Source: Pacificitalea manganoxidans
Lineage (GTDB): Bacteria > Pseudomonadota > Alphaproteobacteria > Rhodobacterales > Rhodobacteraceae
Direction of reading: 5' to 3'
Length of the DNA: 64,000 nt
NCBI RefSeq assembly: GCF_002504165.1
Contig: NZ_CP021404.1
Span: 2,108,001-2,172,000, forward strand
A program made the position numbers and the translations under genes. The notes under the pieces were generated by a model. The model saw nothing but the letters and a program-made list of their open reading frames with translations. It did no database searches and was not told the DNA's origin. Shown one piece after another: positions 42,034-51,596 of this stretch; the first letter of the stretch is position 1; each line of letters starts with the position of its first letter.

Positions 42034-43086
42034 ATGACAACCAAGATGACCTATAAAACCCTGCTCGGCGGCGGACTTGCCGCATCGCTGCTGGCGCTTA
42101 CCGCTGGCACCGCCTCGGCGCAGGATTATACCTTCCGTCTGCATCATTTCCTCGGTGCGCAATCGCCCGCCCAGACCCAGATGCTGGAGCCGTGGGCCCG
42201 CGCGGTGGAGGAAAACTCCGGCGGTCAGGTAAAGATCGAGATCTTCCCGTCCATGACCCTTGGCGGGCGCCCGACCGAACTGGTCAGTCAGGCCCGTGAC
42301 GGCGTGGTCGATCTGATCTGGGTGGTGAACGGCTACACGCCGGGGCTGTTCCCGCGCACCGAAGCGTTCGAACTGCCGACCGTTTATCTCAACGATCCGG
42401 TCGCCACGAACCTTGCCATGTTCGACATGTTTGATGGCAGCTTGGCCGAGGATTACCGCGGGCTGGAGGTGATGTTCCTGCATGTCCATGCCGGTCAGGG
42501 CATCCAGATGGCCAGCAAGGAGGTCCGCAGCCCCGACGATATCGCCGGGACCGATCTGCGCATCCCCACCCGCACGGGCGCATGGGTGATCGAGGCGCTC
42601 GGCGCCAACCCGGTCGCGATGCCGGTGCCGGAATTGCCGCAGGCCCTGTCGAAAGGCGTGGTCGACGGCGCCTTCATCCCGTGGGAAATCATCCCCGCCC
42701 TGAACGTTCAGGATCAGACCGACTATCAGATCGAAGGCGCGGACATGACCCGCTTCGGCACCACCACGTTCCAGGTGTCGATGAACCAAGGCCGCTGGGA
42801 CGGTCTGCCCGAAGACATCCAGAAAGCGTTCCGCGACGCGTCGGACCGTGACTGGGTGGCGGAGGTCGGCCAAATCTGGCGCGACATCGACAATGCGGGG
42901 ATCAAGGTCGCGACCGATGCGGGCAACACCCACATCACCCTGACCGAAGACGAGACCGCCGCGTTCATGGACAAACTCGGGCCGGTCGTTGACCGCTGGG
43001 TCGAGGAGGTCTCGGGCCAGAATATCGACGGCGCCGCGCTGGTCGAAGAAGCCCGCGCCGCGATCGAGAAGAACGCCGCGCAATGA
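42034..43086 (+). CDS. TRAP transporter substrate-binding protein (DctP family)
   Basis: The 350-residue product has a signal peptide (MTTKMTYKTLLGGGLAASLL, cleavage after ASAQ near residue 29) and the DctP fold, with DLRIPTR carrying the conserved arginine for the substrate carboxylate. It delivers an organic acid to the DctQM permease. The start at 42034 follows GGGAGGA. It overlaps the DctQ gene by 4 bp. Context suggests an aryl 2-oxo acid or related hydroxy acid as ligand. Confidence 0.9.
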   Translation: MTTKMTYKTLLGGGLAASLLALTAGTASAQDYTFRLHHFLGAQSPAQTQMLEPWARAVEENSGGQVKIEIFPSMTLGGRPTELVSQARDGVVDLIWVVNGYTPGLFPRTEAFELPTVYLNDPVATNLAMFDMFDGSLAEDYRGLEVMFLHVHAGQGIQMASKEVRSPDDIAGTDLRIPTRTGAWVIEALGANPVAMPVPELPQALSKGVVDGAFIPWEIIPALNVQDQTDYQIEGADMTRFGTTTFQVSMNQGRWDGLPEDIQKAFRDASDRDWVAEVGQIWRDIDNAGIKVATDAGNTHITLTEDETAAFMDKLGPVVDRWVEEVSGQNIDGAALVEEARAAIEKNAAQ

Positions 43087-43604
43087 CCGAGATGCGCCTT
43101 GGCGCAGACCGCACCGGGTTTTCCGGTGCGGTCGCGCGCATCGTGGCCGGGTGGGCATTGCTGGGCGGGCTGGTCCTGCTAGTGGTGATCGCGGTCAATA
43201 TGATCTCGGTGATGGGCGCGGTGTTCGGCCATCCCTTTCCCGGTGATTTCGAACTGACGGAAATGGGGGTCGCGATCGCGGTTTTCGCTTTCCTGCCCTA
43301 TTGTCAGATCACGGATGCGAATGTCACCGCAGATATCTTTACCGCCCGCGCCGGGCCGCGGCTGCTGGCCGCGCTGCGTGCGCTGGCCTCGCTCATCGCG
43401 TTTCTCTTCGCCGCGATCCTCGTCTGGCGGATGTCCGACGGGATGCTCGATCAGCGCGAATACAATTATGCCACGACGATCCTGCAACTGCCGATCTGGC
43501 TGGCCTATCTGCCGATCCTGCTGTCGCTGGCGCTGCTGGTGGCCGCGTCGCTGGTGACCCTGACCGAGTCGCTCCGCGCGACCCAAGGAGGCCGCAATGG
43601 CTGA
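43083..43604 (+). CDS. TRAP transporter small permease (DctQ family)
   Basis: The 173-residue product has four membrane helices with the DctQ-type ELTEMGVAIAVFAFLPYCQ block. It couples the binding protein to the large permease. Overlaps with both neighbours (4 and 8 bp) indicate a single operon. Confidence 0.88.
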   Translation: MTEMRLGADRTGFSGAVARIVAGWALLGGLVLLVVIAVNMISVMGAVFGHPFPGDFELTEMGVAIAVFAFLPYCQITDANVTADIFTARAGPRLLAALRALASLIAFLFAAILVWRMSDGMLDQREYNYATTILQLPIWLAYLPILLSLALLVAASLVTLTESLRATQGGRNG

Positions 43605-44955
43605 CGCCGTATCCATCGGGCTGGGCGCGCTTGCCCTGCTTGTCGCGCTGATCGCGATCCGTATTCCCATCGCCTATGCCATGATCCTCGTCGGCGGCAT
43701 CGGCATCGCCATCGTCAACGGCCCGGCCGTGCTGCTGAGCCAGTTGAAGACGCTCGCCTACGGGCAGTTCTCGGTCTACGACCTGTCGGTGGTGCCGATG
43801 TTCATCCTGATGGGCGAACTCGCCGTGGTCGCCGGGCTGTCGCAGGCGCTGTTCCGGGGCGCGAATGCGTGGCTGGGCTGGATGCGCGGCGGCACCGCAA
43901 TGGCCGCCATCGCCGGCTGTGCGGGCTTCGGCGCGGTCTGCGGCTCCTCGCTCGCCACCGCCTCCACGATGGGCAAGGTCGCCCTGCCGGAGCTGAAGCG
44001 CTACAACTATTCCGGCGCGCTCGCCACCGGCAGCCTTGCGGCGGGCGGGGTACTGGGCATCCTCATTCCGCCCTCCGTCGTGCTCATCATCTACGCCATC
44101 ATCGTCGAGGCCAACATCGTCACCATGTTCGCCGCGGCCCTGCTGCCCGGCCTGCTGGCGGTGCTGCTGTTCATGCTGACCATCGCGCTCTACGTCCTGA
44201 TCTTCCCCAAGGCGGGGCCCAAGGGCGGCGCCGCGGACCGGCGCGAATTCATCGCCGCGACGCTGGGCATGCTGCCCGTCATCGTGATCTTCGGTCTGGT
44301 GCTGGGCGGGATTTATGGCGGCTTTTTCAATCCGACCCCGGCGGCAGCCGTGGGTGTGGTGCTGGTGTGGATCTACGGCGCGTTTCGCGGGCGGATCGGC
44401 TGGGCGGCGATGAAGCTGGCGCTGCTGGCGACCGCAGGCACCACCGGCATGATCTATCTGATCCTGCTCGGCGCGGAATTGATGAAGATCTTCATGTCCC
44501 GCATCGGCCTGCCGCAACAGGCCGCGCAATGGATCGCCGAGGCGGGATTTTCGCCGATGATGGTCATGGTCATGCTGCTGTTGGCGCTGATCGTGCTGGG
44601 CTGCCTGATGGACAGCCTGTCGATGATCCTGCTGGTGATCCCGTTTTTCTGGCCGATGCTGCTGGAACTCAACGGCGGGCTCTATCAGGGCGCGGATGGC
44701 GCGGGCTTCGGCATGTCGACCGCCGATCTGAAAATCTGGTTCGGGATACTTGCGCTGATCGTGGTGGAGTTGGGGCTGATCACGCCGCCCGTGGGCATGA
44801 ACGTGTTCGTCATCTCCGCGCTCGCCAAGGACACCCCGATGATCGAGACGTTCAAGGGCGTCGCTCCTTTCTTCATGGCAGAACTGCTGCGCGTAGGGCT
44901 GATCTTGGTGTTCCCCGCGCTGACACTGTGGCTGCCGCAACTCTTGGGAGGCTGA
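43597..44955 (+). CDS. TRAP transporter large permease (DctM family)
   Basis: The 452-residue product has about twelve hydrophobic segments and DctM landmarks: GFGAVCGSSLATASTMGKVALPE, GSLAAGGVLGILIPPSVVLIIY, and a C-terminal TPPVGMNVFVI. It is the sodium-coupled translocation channel. It overlaps dctQ by 8 bp and ends 1 bp before the ThDP enzyme gene. Confidence 0.92.
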   Translation: MADAVSIGLGALALLVALIAIRIPIAYAMILVGGIGIAIVNGPAVLLSQLKTLAYGQFSVYDLSVVPMFILMGELAVVAGLSQALFRGANAWLGWMRGGTAMAAIAGCAGFGAVCGSSLATASTMGKVALPELKRYNYSGALATGSLAAGGVLGILIPPSVVLIIYAIIVEANIVTMFAAALLPGLLAVLLFMLTIALYVLIFPKAGPKGGAADRREFIAATLGMLPVIVIFGLVLGGIYGGFFNPTPAAAVGVVLVWIYGAFRGRIGWAAMKLALLATAGTTGMIYLILLGAELMKIFMSRIGLPQQAAQWIAEAGFSPMMVMVMLLLALIVLGCLMDSLSMILLVIPFFWPMLLELNGGLYQGADGAGFGMSTADLKIWFGILALIVVELGLITPPVGMNVFVISALAKDTPMIETFKGVAPFFMAELLRVGLILVFPALTLWLPQLLGG

Positions 44956-44956
44956 C

Positions 44957-46711
44957 ATGGAAAGCATGACATTGCCCGAAACGATCCCCACCCGCCACAA
45001 TGCCGACACGCCCGCCGAGGCCGAAACGATGGCGGCAGGCGGCGCGATCTTCCCCCGGCTGAAGGCGCTCGGCGTCGATTACGTCTTTGCCAATTCCGGC
45101 ACGGATTTCCCGCCGATCATCGAAGGGCTGGCCGAGGCCGCCGCGCTTGGCATCGACCTGCCCCGCGCCGTGGTGATCCCGCATGAACATGCCGCGATGG
45201 GCATGGCGCATGGCTATTACCTAATTTCCGGTCAGGCGCAGGCGGTGATGCTGCACACCAATGTGGGGCTGGCCAACGGCTCCATCGGGGCGATCAACGC
45301 CGCCTGCGAACATGTGCCCATGGTGCTAATGTCGGGCCGCACGCCAGTGACCGAAGAGGGCCGTTTTGGCGCGCGCACCGTGCCCATCGGCTGGGGGCAG
45401 GAAATGCGCGACCAGACCGCGCTGGTGCGCGAGGCCGCCAAATGGGACTATGAGCTGAAGTTCCCCGAACAGATCGCCGGTCTGCTCGACCGGGCCCATG
45501 CCATCGCCAATTCCACGCCGAAAGGGCCGACCTATCTGTCGATCCCGCGCGAGGTGCTGTGCGAACCGACCCCGCGCGCCGGGCTCGACGCCGGGCCCTC
45601 GATGCAGCCCGCCACCACCGCGCCCGACCCGGCCGCCATCGCGCAGGCCGCCGAATGGCTGCGCGAGGCCCGCGCGCCGCTCGTCATCGCCCAGCGTGGC
45701 GCAGGCGATGCCGACAGCTTCGCCGCGTTTTCGGCATGGGCCGAGGCGTGGGGCATCGCCGTGTCGTCTTGGTGGGCCACCCATCTGGCCTTGCCCACCG
45801 ATCATCCCTGCCATGTCGGCGCCGATCCCGGCCCGTGGATGGCCGAGGCCGATGTGGTCGTCGTGCTGGATTGTCTGGCACCGTGGTGGCCCGATAAGCA
45901 TAAGCTCGCCGCCGATGCCCGCGTGATCCATATCGGACCTGACCCGCTCTTTGCCCGCTATCCGGTGCGCAATTTCCGCTCTGATCTCAGCATCACCGGC
46001 GAAAGCGCCGCGACCATCCCGGCCCTGATCGCCGCGATGGGAGACGCGCCTGACAGCACCGCGCCGCGTCGCGCAGCCCTTGCGGAGGCATCGGATCTGG
46101 AGCGCGCCCGCCTGTCGCAACTGGCGCGGATCGATCCGGCCTCGGCGGGCCTGACCAAGGCGCAGGTGAGCCGCGCGCTGTCGGATGCACTGGGAACGCG
46201 CAAATCCAGCGTGTTTTCCGAACTGGGCACCCAGCTTGGCGCGCTGGAACGGCGCGCGCCCCAGTCGTGGTTTCAGGAGCCGCATTCCGGCGGGCTTGGC
46301 TGGTGCTTCCCCGCCGCGCTTGGCGCGCAGCTTGCCGACCCGGACCGGATCTGCGTGGCGACGATGGGGGACGGCTCCTACATGTTTGCCAATCCCACCG
46401 TGTGCCATCAGATCGCCGAGGCGCTGGAACTGCCGGTTCTGATCCTTGTCCTCAATAACGAGGAATGGGGCGCGGTGCGCGGCTCCGTCGCCGGGCTCTA
46501 CCCCGATGGCCATGCCGCGCGCGCCAATCAGATGCCGCTGACGGCGCTCAGCCCGGTGCCTGATTTCACCGCAACCGCCCGCGCCAGCCGCGCCCATGCC
46601 GTCCGGGTAGACACCCCGGCCGAGTTGCGGCCCGCGCTGGATGAGGCGCTGCGCGTGGTGCAGGAAGACCGCCGCTGCGCGCTCCTCGACATCCGCATCC
46701 TGCCGGACTGA
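44957..46711 (+). CDS. Thiamine diphosphate-dependent enzyme (2-oxoacid decarboxylase / acetolactate synthase-like)
   Basis: The 584-residue product has the three-domain ThDP architecture. The cofactor-activating glutamate is E77 in IPHEHAAMGMAHGYY. The ThDP motif is GDGS at residues 471-474, ending in NN at 500-501. The active-site helper residues differ from acetolactate synthase. The neighbouring aromatic-type aldehyde dehydrogenase suggests a decarboxylase that turns an aryl 2-oxoacid (for example benzoylformate) into an aldehyde. It starts 1 bp after dctM with GGGAGG in the spacer. The substrate remains an inference. Confidence 0.8.
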   Translation: MESMTLPETIPTRHNADTPAEAETMAAGGAIFPRLKALGVDYVFANSGTDFPPIIEGLAEAAALGIDLPRAVVIPHEHAAMGMAHGYYLISGQAQAVMLHTNVGLANGSIGAINAACEHVPMVLMSGRTPVTEEGRFGARTVPIGWGQEMRDQTALVREAAKWDYELKFPEQIAGLLDRAHAIANSTPKGPTYLSIPREVLCEPTPRAGLDAGPSMQPATTAPDPAAIAQAAEWLREARAPLVIAQRGAGDADSFAAFSAWAEAWGIAVSSWWATHLALPTDHPCHVGADPGPWMAEADVVVVLDCLAPWWPDKHKLAADARVIHIGPDPLFARYPVRNFRSDLSITGESAATIPALIAAMGDAPDSTAPRRAALAEASDLERARLSQLARIDPASAGLTKAQVSRALSDALGTRKSSVFSELGTQLGALERRAPQSWFQEPHSGGLGWCFPAALGAQLADPDRICVATMGDGSYMFANPTVCHQIAEALELPVLILVLNNEEWGAVRGSVAGLYPDGHAARANQMPLTALSPVPDFTATARASRAHAVRVDTPAELRPALDEALRVVQEDRRCALLDIRILPD

Positions 46712-46717
46712 CCCAAG

Positions 46718-46739
46718 CCCCCGCCCCTCGGGGCGGGGC
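46718..46739 (+). terminator. GC hairpin after the ThDP enzyme gene
   Basis: CCCCGCCCC and GGGGCGGGG are separated by two bases, giving a very stable hairpin 7 bp after the stop. There is no T-run. Confidence 0.55.
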
Positions 46740-46792
46740 GCATCGCAGGCCCGAGGGCCGGTGACGATTGCGCGTGGGTAACCTGACAACAG

Positions 46793-46954
46793 AGCCTGCG
46801 CGTGGGATGGCGCCGAAACGGTTGAGCGGCGCGCTTTATAGCGCAACCAACCTCCCCGCCCCGAGGTCAGCGAGCGATAACAAAGCGCCAGCCCGCCGCG
46901 ACGGGCAGGCGCTCGCTCTCGCGGCCTTTGGCCTTGTCCGAGAGCGGTTGCGCT
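46793..46954 (+). repeat. Hairpin repeat family R1, copy 8
   Basis: This full element has a divergent box 1 (GCCTGCGCGTGGGATGGCGC). The hairpin 1 loop is CCGCGA, and hairpin 2 has CGCTCTCG/CGAGAGCG with inner GGCC-TTT-GGCC. Confidence 0.85.
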
Positions 46955-46987
46955 CAGTTCAGAGGCAACGAGGCATAGCTAATCCGA

Positions 46988-47157
46988 GTGCAACGCCAGC
47001 CTGCCCGTGGGATGGCGCCACAACACCTGAACGGCGCGCTTTATGGTGCAACCAACCTCTCCGCCCAAAGGTCAGCGCGAGGTGGCCAAGCGCCAGCCCG
47101 CCGGGACGGGCAGGCGCTCGCCCGCGCGCTTCGCTTGTTCGCGGGCGGGTGCGCGCA
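46988..47157 (+). repeat. Hairpin repeat family R1, copy 9
   Basis: This full element has CGCCCGCG/CGCGGGCG outer arms and the shortest inner stem (GC-TTC-GC), again trimmed symmetrically. Confidence 0.85.
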
Positions 47158-47159
47158 GC

Positions 47160-47236
47160 ACAACGGTAGCCCGCCCGTGGGATGGCGCCCCACCGACCAA
47201 GCCCCACGCTTTATCGCGACACGTCCCCCCCCGGCA
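47160..47236 (+). repeat. Hairpin repeat family R1, copy 10 (left half only)
   Basis: Box 1 (GCCCGCCCGTGGGATGGCGC) and the CGCTTTATCG core are present. The element breaks off before the hairpins and abuts the 3' end of the dehydrogenase gene. Confidence 0.7.
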
Positions 47237-47241
47237 CCTGC

Positions 47242-48111
47242 CTATTTCTGCGTCAGCCTGCGGATCAGCGCCGAGGTGTCCCAGCGCCCGCCGCCCATCT
47301 GTTGCAGATCCTTGTAGAACTGATGCACCAGCGCGGTCACGGGCAGTTGCGCGCCGGTTTCCTCGGCGGTCTGCAGGCAGATCCCCAGATCCTTGCGCAT
47401 CCAGTCCACCGCAAAGCCGTGCTCGAAATCATCGTCCAGCATCGTCTCGTGGCGGTTCACCATCTGCCAGCTGCCCGCCGCGCCGCCTTTGATCACGTCT
47501 ACCACCGCGCGCCCGTCGAGCCCGGCCTTCTCGGCAAAGGCCAGCCCCTCGGACAGGCCCTGCACCAGACCCGCGATGCAGATCTGGTTGACCATCTTGG
47601 TCAGCTGACCCGCGCCACTGTCGCCCAGACGCCGGACGGTCTTGCCATAGGCGGCCATGATCGGTTCGGCGCGGGCAAAGGCCTCGGCCTCGCCGCCGCA
47701 CATCACCGACAGCACGCCGGTGGTCGCACCGCCCTGCCCGCCCGATACCGGCGCATCGACGAAACTGATCTGACGGGCGGCCGCGGCCTCGTGCATCTCG
47801 CGGGTGACTTCGGCCGAAACGGTCGTGTGATCGACAAAGATCGACCCGGACTTCATCCCCGAAAACGCGCCCTCCGCACCGGTGCAGATCATCCGCAGGT
47901 CGTTGTCGTTGCCCACGCAGGACATCACGAATTCGGCACCTTCGACCGCCTCCGCCGGGGTATGCGCAAAGCCGCCGCCATAGGTGTCCACCCAGTCCCG
48001 CGCCTTTTGCGTGGTGCGATTATAGACCGTGACCTCATGCCCGGCGCGGACAAGATGCCCTGCCATCGGAAACCCCATCACGCCAAGTCCAAGGAATGCG
48101 CATCGTGCCAT
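47242..48111 (-). CDS. NAD(P)-dependent beta-hydroxyacid dehydrogenase (3-hydroxyisobutyrate / tartronate semialdehyde type)
   Basis: The 289-residue product has the N-terminal Rossmann motif FLGLGVMGFPMAGHL and the family substrate block FVDAPVSGGQGGATTG. The catalytic lysine sits in GAGQLTKMVNQIC. It should interconvert a 3-hydroxy acid and its semialdehyde. The start at 48111 (MARCAFLG) is chosen over an ATG 18 bp upstream. Which semialdehyde is used cannot be told; mmsA lies 38 kb away and is not linked. Confidence 0.88.
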   Translation of the reverse strand: MARCAFLGLGVMGFPMAGHLVRAGHEVTVYNRTTQKARDWVDTYGGGFAHTPAEAVEGAEFVMSCVGNDNDLRMICTGAEGAFSGMKSGSIFVDHTTVSAEVTREMHEAAAARQISFVDAPVSGGQGGATTGVLSVMCGGEAEAFARAEPIMAAYGKTVRRLGDSGAGQLTKMVNQICIAGLVQGLSEGLAFAEKAGLDGRAVVDVIKGGAAGSWQMVNRHETMLDDDFEHGFAVDWMRKDLGICLQTAEETGAQLPVTALVHQFYKDLQQMGGGRWDTSALIRRLTQK

Positions 48112-48191
48112 GGGTTTATCCTCCCCCACCGTTGTCTTACCCTTCCTGTCTGAGTAAACGCTGCCACCATCGCGTCAACCCGAGGGATGTC

Positions 48192-50660
48192 ATGGCCCGA
48201 ACTTTCCGCTGGCTTCTGCGCATCTTCGTGGCGGTCTCGCTGCTGGCCCTGACCGGGGCGATGGGCATCTATTGGCTCGCCGCGCGCTCGCTGCCCGATT
48301 ACGACGCCACCCACGAAGTCGCCGGCCTGACCGGCCCCGTCGAAATCGTGCGCGACCATGCCAACGTGCCGCATATCTTTGGCGACAGCGATCCTGACGT
48401 GTTCTTCGGTCTGGGCTTTGCCCATGCGCAGGACCGGCTGTGGCAGATGACGGTGATGCGCCGCACCGCGCAGGGCCGCCTGTCAGAACTGTTCGGCGCG
48501 CGCACCCTGCGCACGGATGAATTGCTGCGCCGCATGGATCTCTACGGTGCCGCCGTCGCCTCGGTCGCCGATCAGGACGCCGCGACGCGCACGGCGCTGG
48601 AGGCCTACGCCGCCGGGGTCAATGCGTGGATCGACACGGTGAACGAGGACGCGCTGGGGCGCGGTGCCCCGGAATTTTTCCTGTTCACGCCGGAAATTCA
48701 GCCGTGGCGGCCCGCCGACAGCATCGCCATTGTCAAGCTGATGGCCCTGCAACTGACCTCCGCCATGCCGCAGGAGGTGCTGCGCGCCCGTGCCTCGCTC
48801 GCCCTGTCGCCGGAGCGGCTGCGCGACATCCTCCCCGATGCGCCCGGCACGCCGGTTACCGCGCTGCCGCAATATGGCAGCCTGTTCCCGAACCTGCCCG
48901 CCAACACCCCGCTGGTGCCGCGCGACGGGGAACATGGCTACGCGATGCTGCCGGTGCCAGAGATCGACCTTGCCGGCGCATCGAATGCCTGGGCCGCCGC
49001 GCCCGATCGCTCCGCCGCTGGCGGCTCGCTCCTCGCCTCCGACCCGCATCTGGGCCTGTCGGCCCCGTCGATCTGGTATCTCGCCCGGCTCGAACTGGAC
49101 ACGGGCGGGGTGATCGGCGGCACCATTCCCGGCATCCCGATGGTGCTGAACGGACGCTCCGACGCGCTTGGCTGGGGCATCACCGCGACGGGCATGGACG
49201 ACCAAGACGTATTCATCGAGGAGGTGAACCCCGCCGACCCCGCGCAATATCGCAGCCCGCGCGGCTGGGTTGATTTCGAGACCCGCCGCTCGATCATCCG
49301 GGTCAAGGACGCAGCCCCCGTGACCGTCGAATTGCGCCGCACCCAGAACGGGCCGGTCATGCCGGGCGGGCATTTCGGGCTGGCCAACGTGACCCCGCCG
49401 GGCCATGTCGCGGCACTGGCATGGACCGCGCTGGACCGCGACGACCGTTCACTGTCGGCGGCAATGGGTCTGATGCATGCGCGCACGGTGGATGAGGCCA
49501 TCGACGCGATGGAGGATTTCGTGGCGCCCGCGCTGAACCTCACCCTCGCCGACCGCAGCGAAATCGGCTTCAAGATGGTGGGCAAGCAACCCGCCCGCTC
49601 CGCCGATCAGCGCGGACAGGGGCGCATCCCGTCGCTGGGCTGGCAGATGGCGAACCGCTGGCAAGGCACCCTGCCCTATGCCGAAAACCCGGAGGTCCGC
49701 GAACCGGCCAGCGGCATTCTTGGCAACACCAATAACAAGATCACCGACCGGCCTTTCCCCAATCACATCACCTTCGACTGGGGCGACACGCAGCGCATCC
49801 AGCGCTGGCAGAAGCTGATGCAGGACCGGCAGGTCCACACCCGCGAAAGCTTCATCGACGCGCAGCTCGACACCGTGTCGTTTACCGCCCGGTCGCTGCT
49901 GCCGCTCATCGCCGCCGATCTGTGGTTCACCGGCGAGGCCGCCGAGGACGGCACCCCCGAACGCCAGCGTCAGCGCGCGCTCGAACTGCTGGCCAACTGG
50001 AACGGCGAGATGAACGAGCATCTGCCCGAACCGCTGATCTACGCGGCGTGGTTGCGGCAGCTTCAGACGCGGTTGATCCGCGACGAACTGGGGCCGCTGG
50101 CCGCCGAATTCCACCACCCCGACCCGATCTTTATCGAGCGGGTGTTCCGCGACATCGACGGCGCGTCCGCATGGTGCGACGTGGTGCAAAGCGCGATCAC
50201 CGAAACCTGCACCGACCTTGCCCGCATCGCGCTGGACGAGGCGCTGATCTGGATCGGTGAAAACCATGGCCGCGCGCTGGAATCCCTGCGCTGGGGCGAT
50301 GCCCATATCGCGCGTCACGACCACGCCGTGCTGGGCGACGTGCCGGTGCTGAAATGGATCGTCAACATCCGGCAGAGCACATCGGGCGGCGACAACACGC
50401 TGCAACGGGGCCAGACCATCGGCACCGGGCCGGAACCCTTCGCCAATGTCCATGCCGCGGGCTATCGCGGCGTCTATGATCTGGCCGATCCGGACAGCTC
50501 GCTATTTGTGCTGGCGACGGGGCAATCCGGGCATCCGCTGAGCCGCCATTACGACGATCTGGGCGAGCTGTGGCGGCGCGGCGATTACATTCCGATGTCG
50601 CTCGATCCCGAATTGGCCCGCGCCGCGGCGGTCGGGGTGACGGAGCTAATCCCCGAATAA
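48192..50660 (+). CDS. Penicillin acylase family protein (Ntn hydrolase)
   Basis: The 822-residue precursor should be exported and self-cleaved into two chains. It has an N-terminal membrane or signal segment (LLRIFVAVSLLALTGAMGIYWLA, about residues 8-30). The alpha-chain region carries RDHANVPHIFGDSDPDVFFGLGFAHAQDRLWQM. The predicted autocleavage is before S264 (GASNAW), the nucleophile of the beta chain. Family members deacylate penicillins or acyl-homoserine lactones; long two-chain members in proteobacteria often quench quorum signals. The substrate here is unknown. The start at 48192 has GAGGG upstream. Confidence 0.88.
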   Translation: MARTFRWLLRIFVAVSLLALTGAMGIYWLAARSLPDYDATHEVAGLTGPVEIVRDHANVPHIFGDSDPDVFFGLGFAHAQDRLWQMTVMRRTAQGRLSELFGARTLRTDELLRRMDLYGAAVASVADQDAATRTALEAYAAGVNAWIDTVNEDALGRGAPEFFLFTPEIQPWRPADSIAIVKLMALQLTSAMPQEVLRARASLALSPERLRDILPDAPGTPVTALPQYGSLFPNLPANTPLVPRDGEHGYAMLPVPEIDLAGASNAWAAAPDRSAAGGSLLASDPHLGLSAPSIWYLARLELDTGGVIGGTIPGIPMVLNGRSDALGWGITATGMDDQDVFIEEVNPADPAQYRSPRGWVDFETRRSIIRVKDAAPVTVELRRTQNGPVMPGGHFGLANVTPPGHVAALAWTALDRDDRSLSAAMGLMHARTVDEAIDAMEDFVAPALNLTLADRSEIGFKMVGKQPARSADQRGQGRIPSLGWQMANRWQGTLPYAENPEVREPASGILGNTNNKITDRPFPNHITFDWGDTQRIQRWQKLMQDRQVHTRESFIDAQLDTVSFTARSLLPLIAADLWFTGEAAEDGTPERQRQRALELLANWNGEMNEHLPEPLIYAAWLRQLQTRLIRDELGPLAAEFHHPDPIFIERVFRDIDGASAWCDVVQSAITETCTDLARIALDEALIWIGENHGRALESLRWGDAHIARHDHAVLGDVPVLKWIVNIRQSTSGGDNTLQRGQTIGTGPEPFANVHAAGYRGVYDLADPDSSLFVLATGQSGHPLSRHYDDLGELWRRGDYIPMSLDPELARAAAVGVTELIPE

Positions 50661-50698
50661 CCGCCCGTATCCCTGGGGGCCGCGCCAGTAAAACCTAA

Positions 50699-50730
50699 AA
50701 CGCCGCCCGCGGTTGTCCGGGGGCGGCGTT
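50699..50730. terminator. Bidirectional terminator-like hairpin
   Basis: AACGCCGCCC (50699-50708) and GGGCGGCGTT (50721-50730) form a ten-pair stem. AAAA precedes it and TTAATTTA follows, so it can serve both the acylase gene and the convergent phosphatase-family gene. Confidence 0.75.
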
Positions 50731-50768
50731 AATTTAGGGTGCGGTCCGGGTGCGATCCGGCGCGCAGG

Positions 50769-51596
50769 TCAGAGCAGCGGCGTGAAATGTGCGTGCACGG
50801 CATCCCAATGCTCGCGCGAGGCGGCAGCAAGCAACGTGCCATCGCGCACACCGGGGCCGTAGCTGCGCCCATCGAGCATGGCGACATGACCGCCCGCCTC
50901 CTGCACCAGCAACACCCCCGCCGCGTGATCCCACGGCCAAAGCGTGCCCGACAGCGCAAACCCGGCATGCCCGGCGGCGATCGTGCGGTATTCGTGGCAG
51001 GCGCAGCGCAGCGACAGGATGCGGCGGAAGGACGGGAAGCTGGCTGCGATCTTGGACTGGCGCTGCTGCGGCATCATCGGCAGCGGCACATAGCCCACCA
51101 TGTCAGGCAGCCGTTCAGGCGCACGGGTCTGCAACCGCTGCGGCGCGCCGCCGCGCCGGTTGTGCCATGCGCCCTCGCCCTTATGCGCGGTCATCCAGTC
51201 ATCGTTGACCGGATCGTAAAGCAGGCCAAACTGGGTTTCGCCGTTGAAGCTGACCGCCAGCATCACGCCAAAGGTCGACAGACCCGACGCGAAATTCCAT
51301 GTGCCGTCCACGGGATCGAGGATCACGCACCAGCCGGGTGCGCCGGGTTCGTCGAGCAACGCGGGATTGCCGACCGAGGCTTCTTCGCCAAGGAACCGCG
51401 CTTCGGGCAGGATATCAGACACCGCTTCAGTGATGATCGCCTCGGCGGCGAGATCGGCTGCGGTGACCAGATCGTCCGGACCGGATTTGGCCCGGATATC
51501 CTCGGCGCCCATTGCGCGGAACCGGGGTAGGATCTCGGACTTGGCGGCCCTTCGGACGGCCGAAACAAGCGCTTCGGCAATGCGGGGGTCGAGCAT
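50769..51596 (-). CDS. Inositol monophosphatase family protein
   Basis: The 275-residue product has all metal-binding motifs of the Li-sensitive phosphatase family: GEEAS near residue 70, DPVDGTWNF near residue 94, and WPWDHAAGVLLVQEAGG near residue 222. Members hydrolyse inositol-1-phosphate, 3'-phosphoadenosine phosphates or histidinol phosphate. The sequence does not settle which. It is convergent with the penicillin acylase gene. Confidence 0.88.
   Translation of the reverse strand: MLDPRIAEALVSAVRRAAKSEILPRFRAMGAEDIRAKSGPDDLVTAADLAAEAIITEAVSDILPEARFLGEEASVGNPALLDEPGAPGWCVILDPVDGTWNFASGLSTFGVMLAVSFNGETQFGLLYDPVNDDWMTAHKGEGAWHNRRGGAPQRLQTRAPERLPDMVGYVPLPMMPQQRQSKIAASFPSFRRILSLRCACHEYRTIAAGHAGFALSGTLWPWDHAAGVLLVQEAGGHVAMLDGRSYGPGVRDGTLLAAASREHWDAVHAHFTPLL

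Noticed and set aside
43393-45009. Minus-strand open frame of 538 codons opposite the TRAP permease
   Set aside because: It is His/Gln/Arg-rich antisense of membrane helices. The plus-strand genes overlap tightly as an operon.
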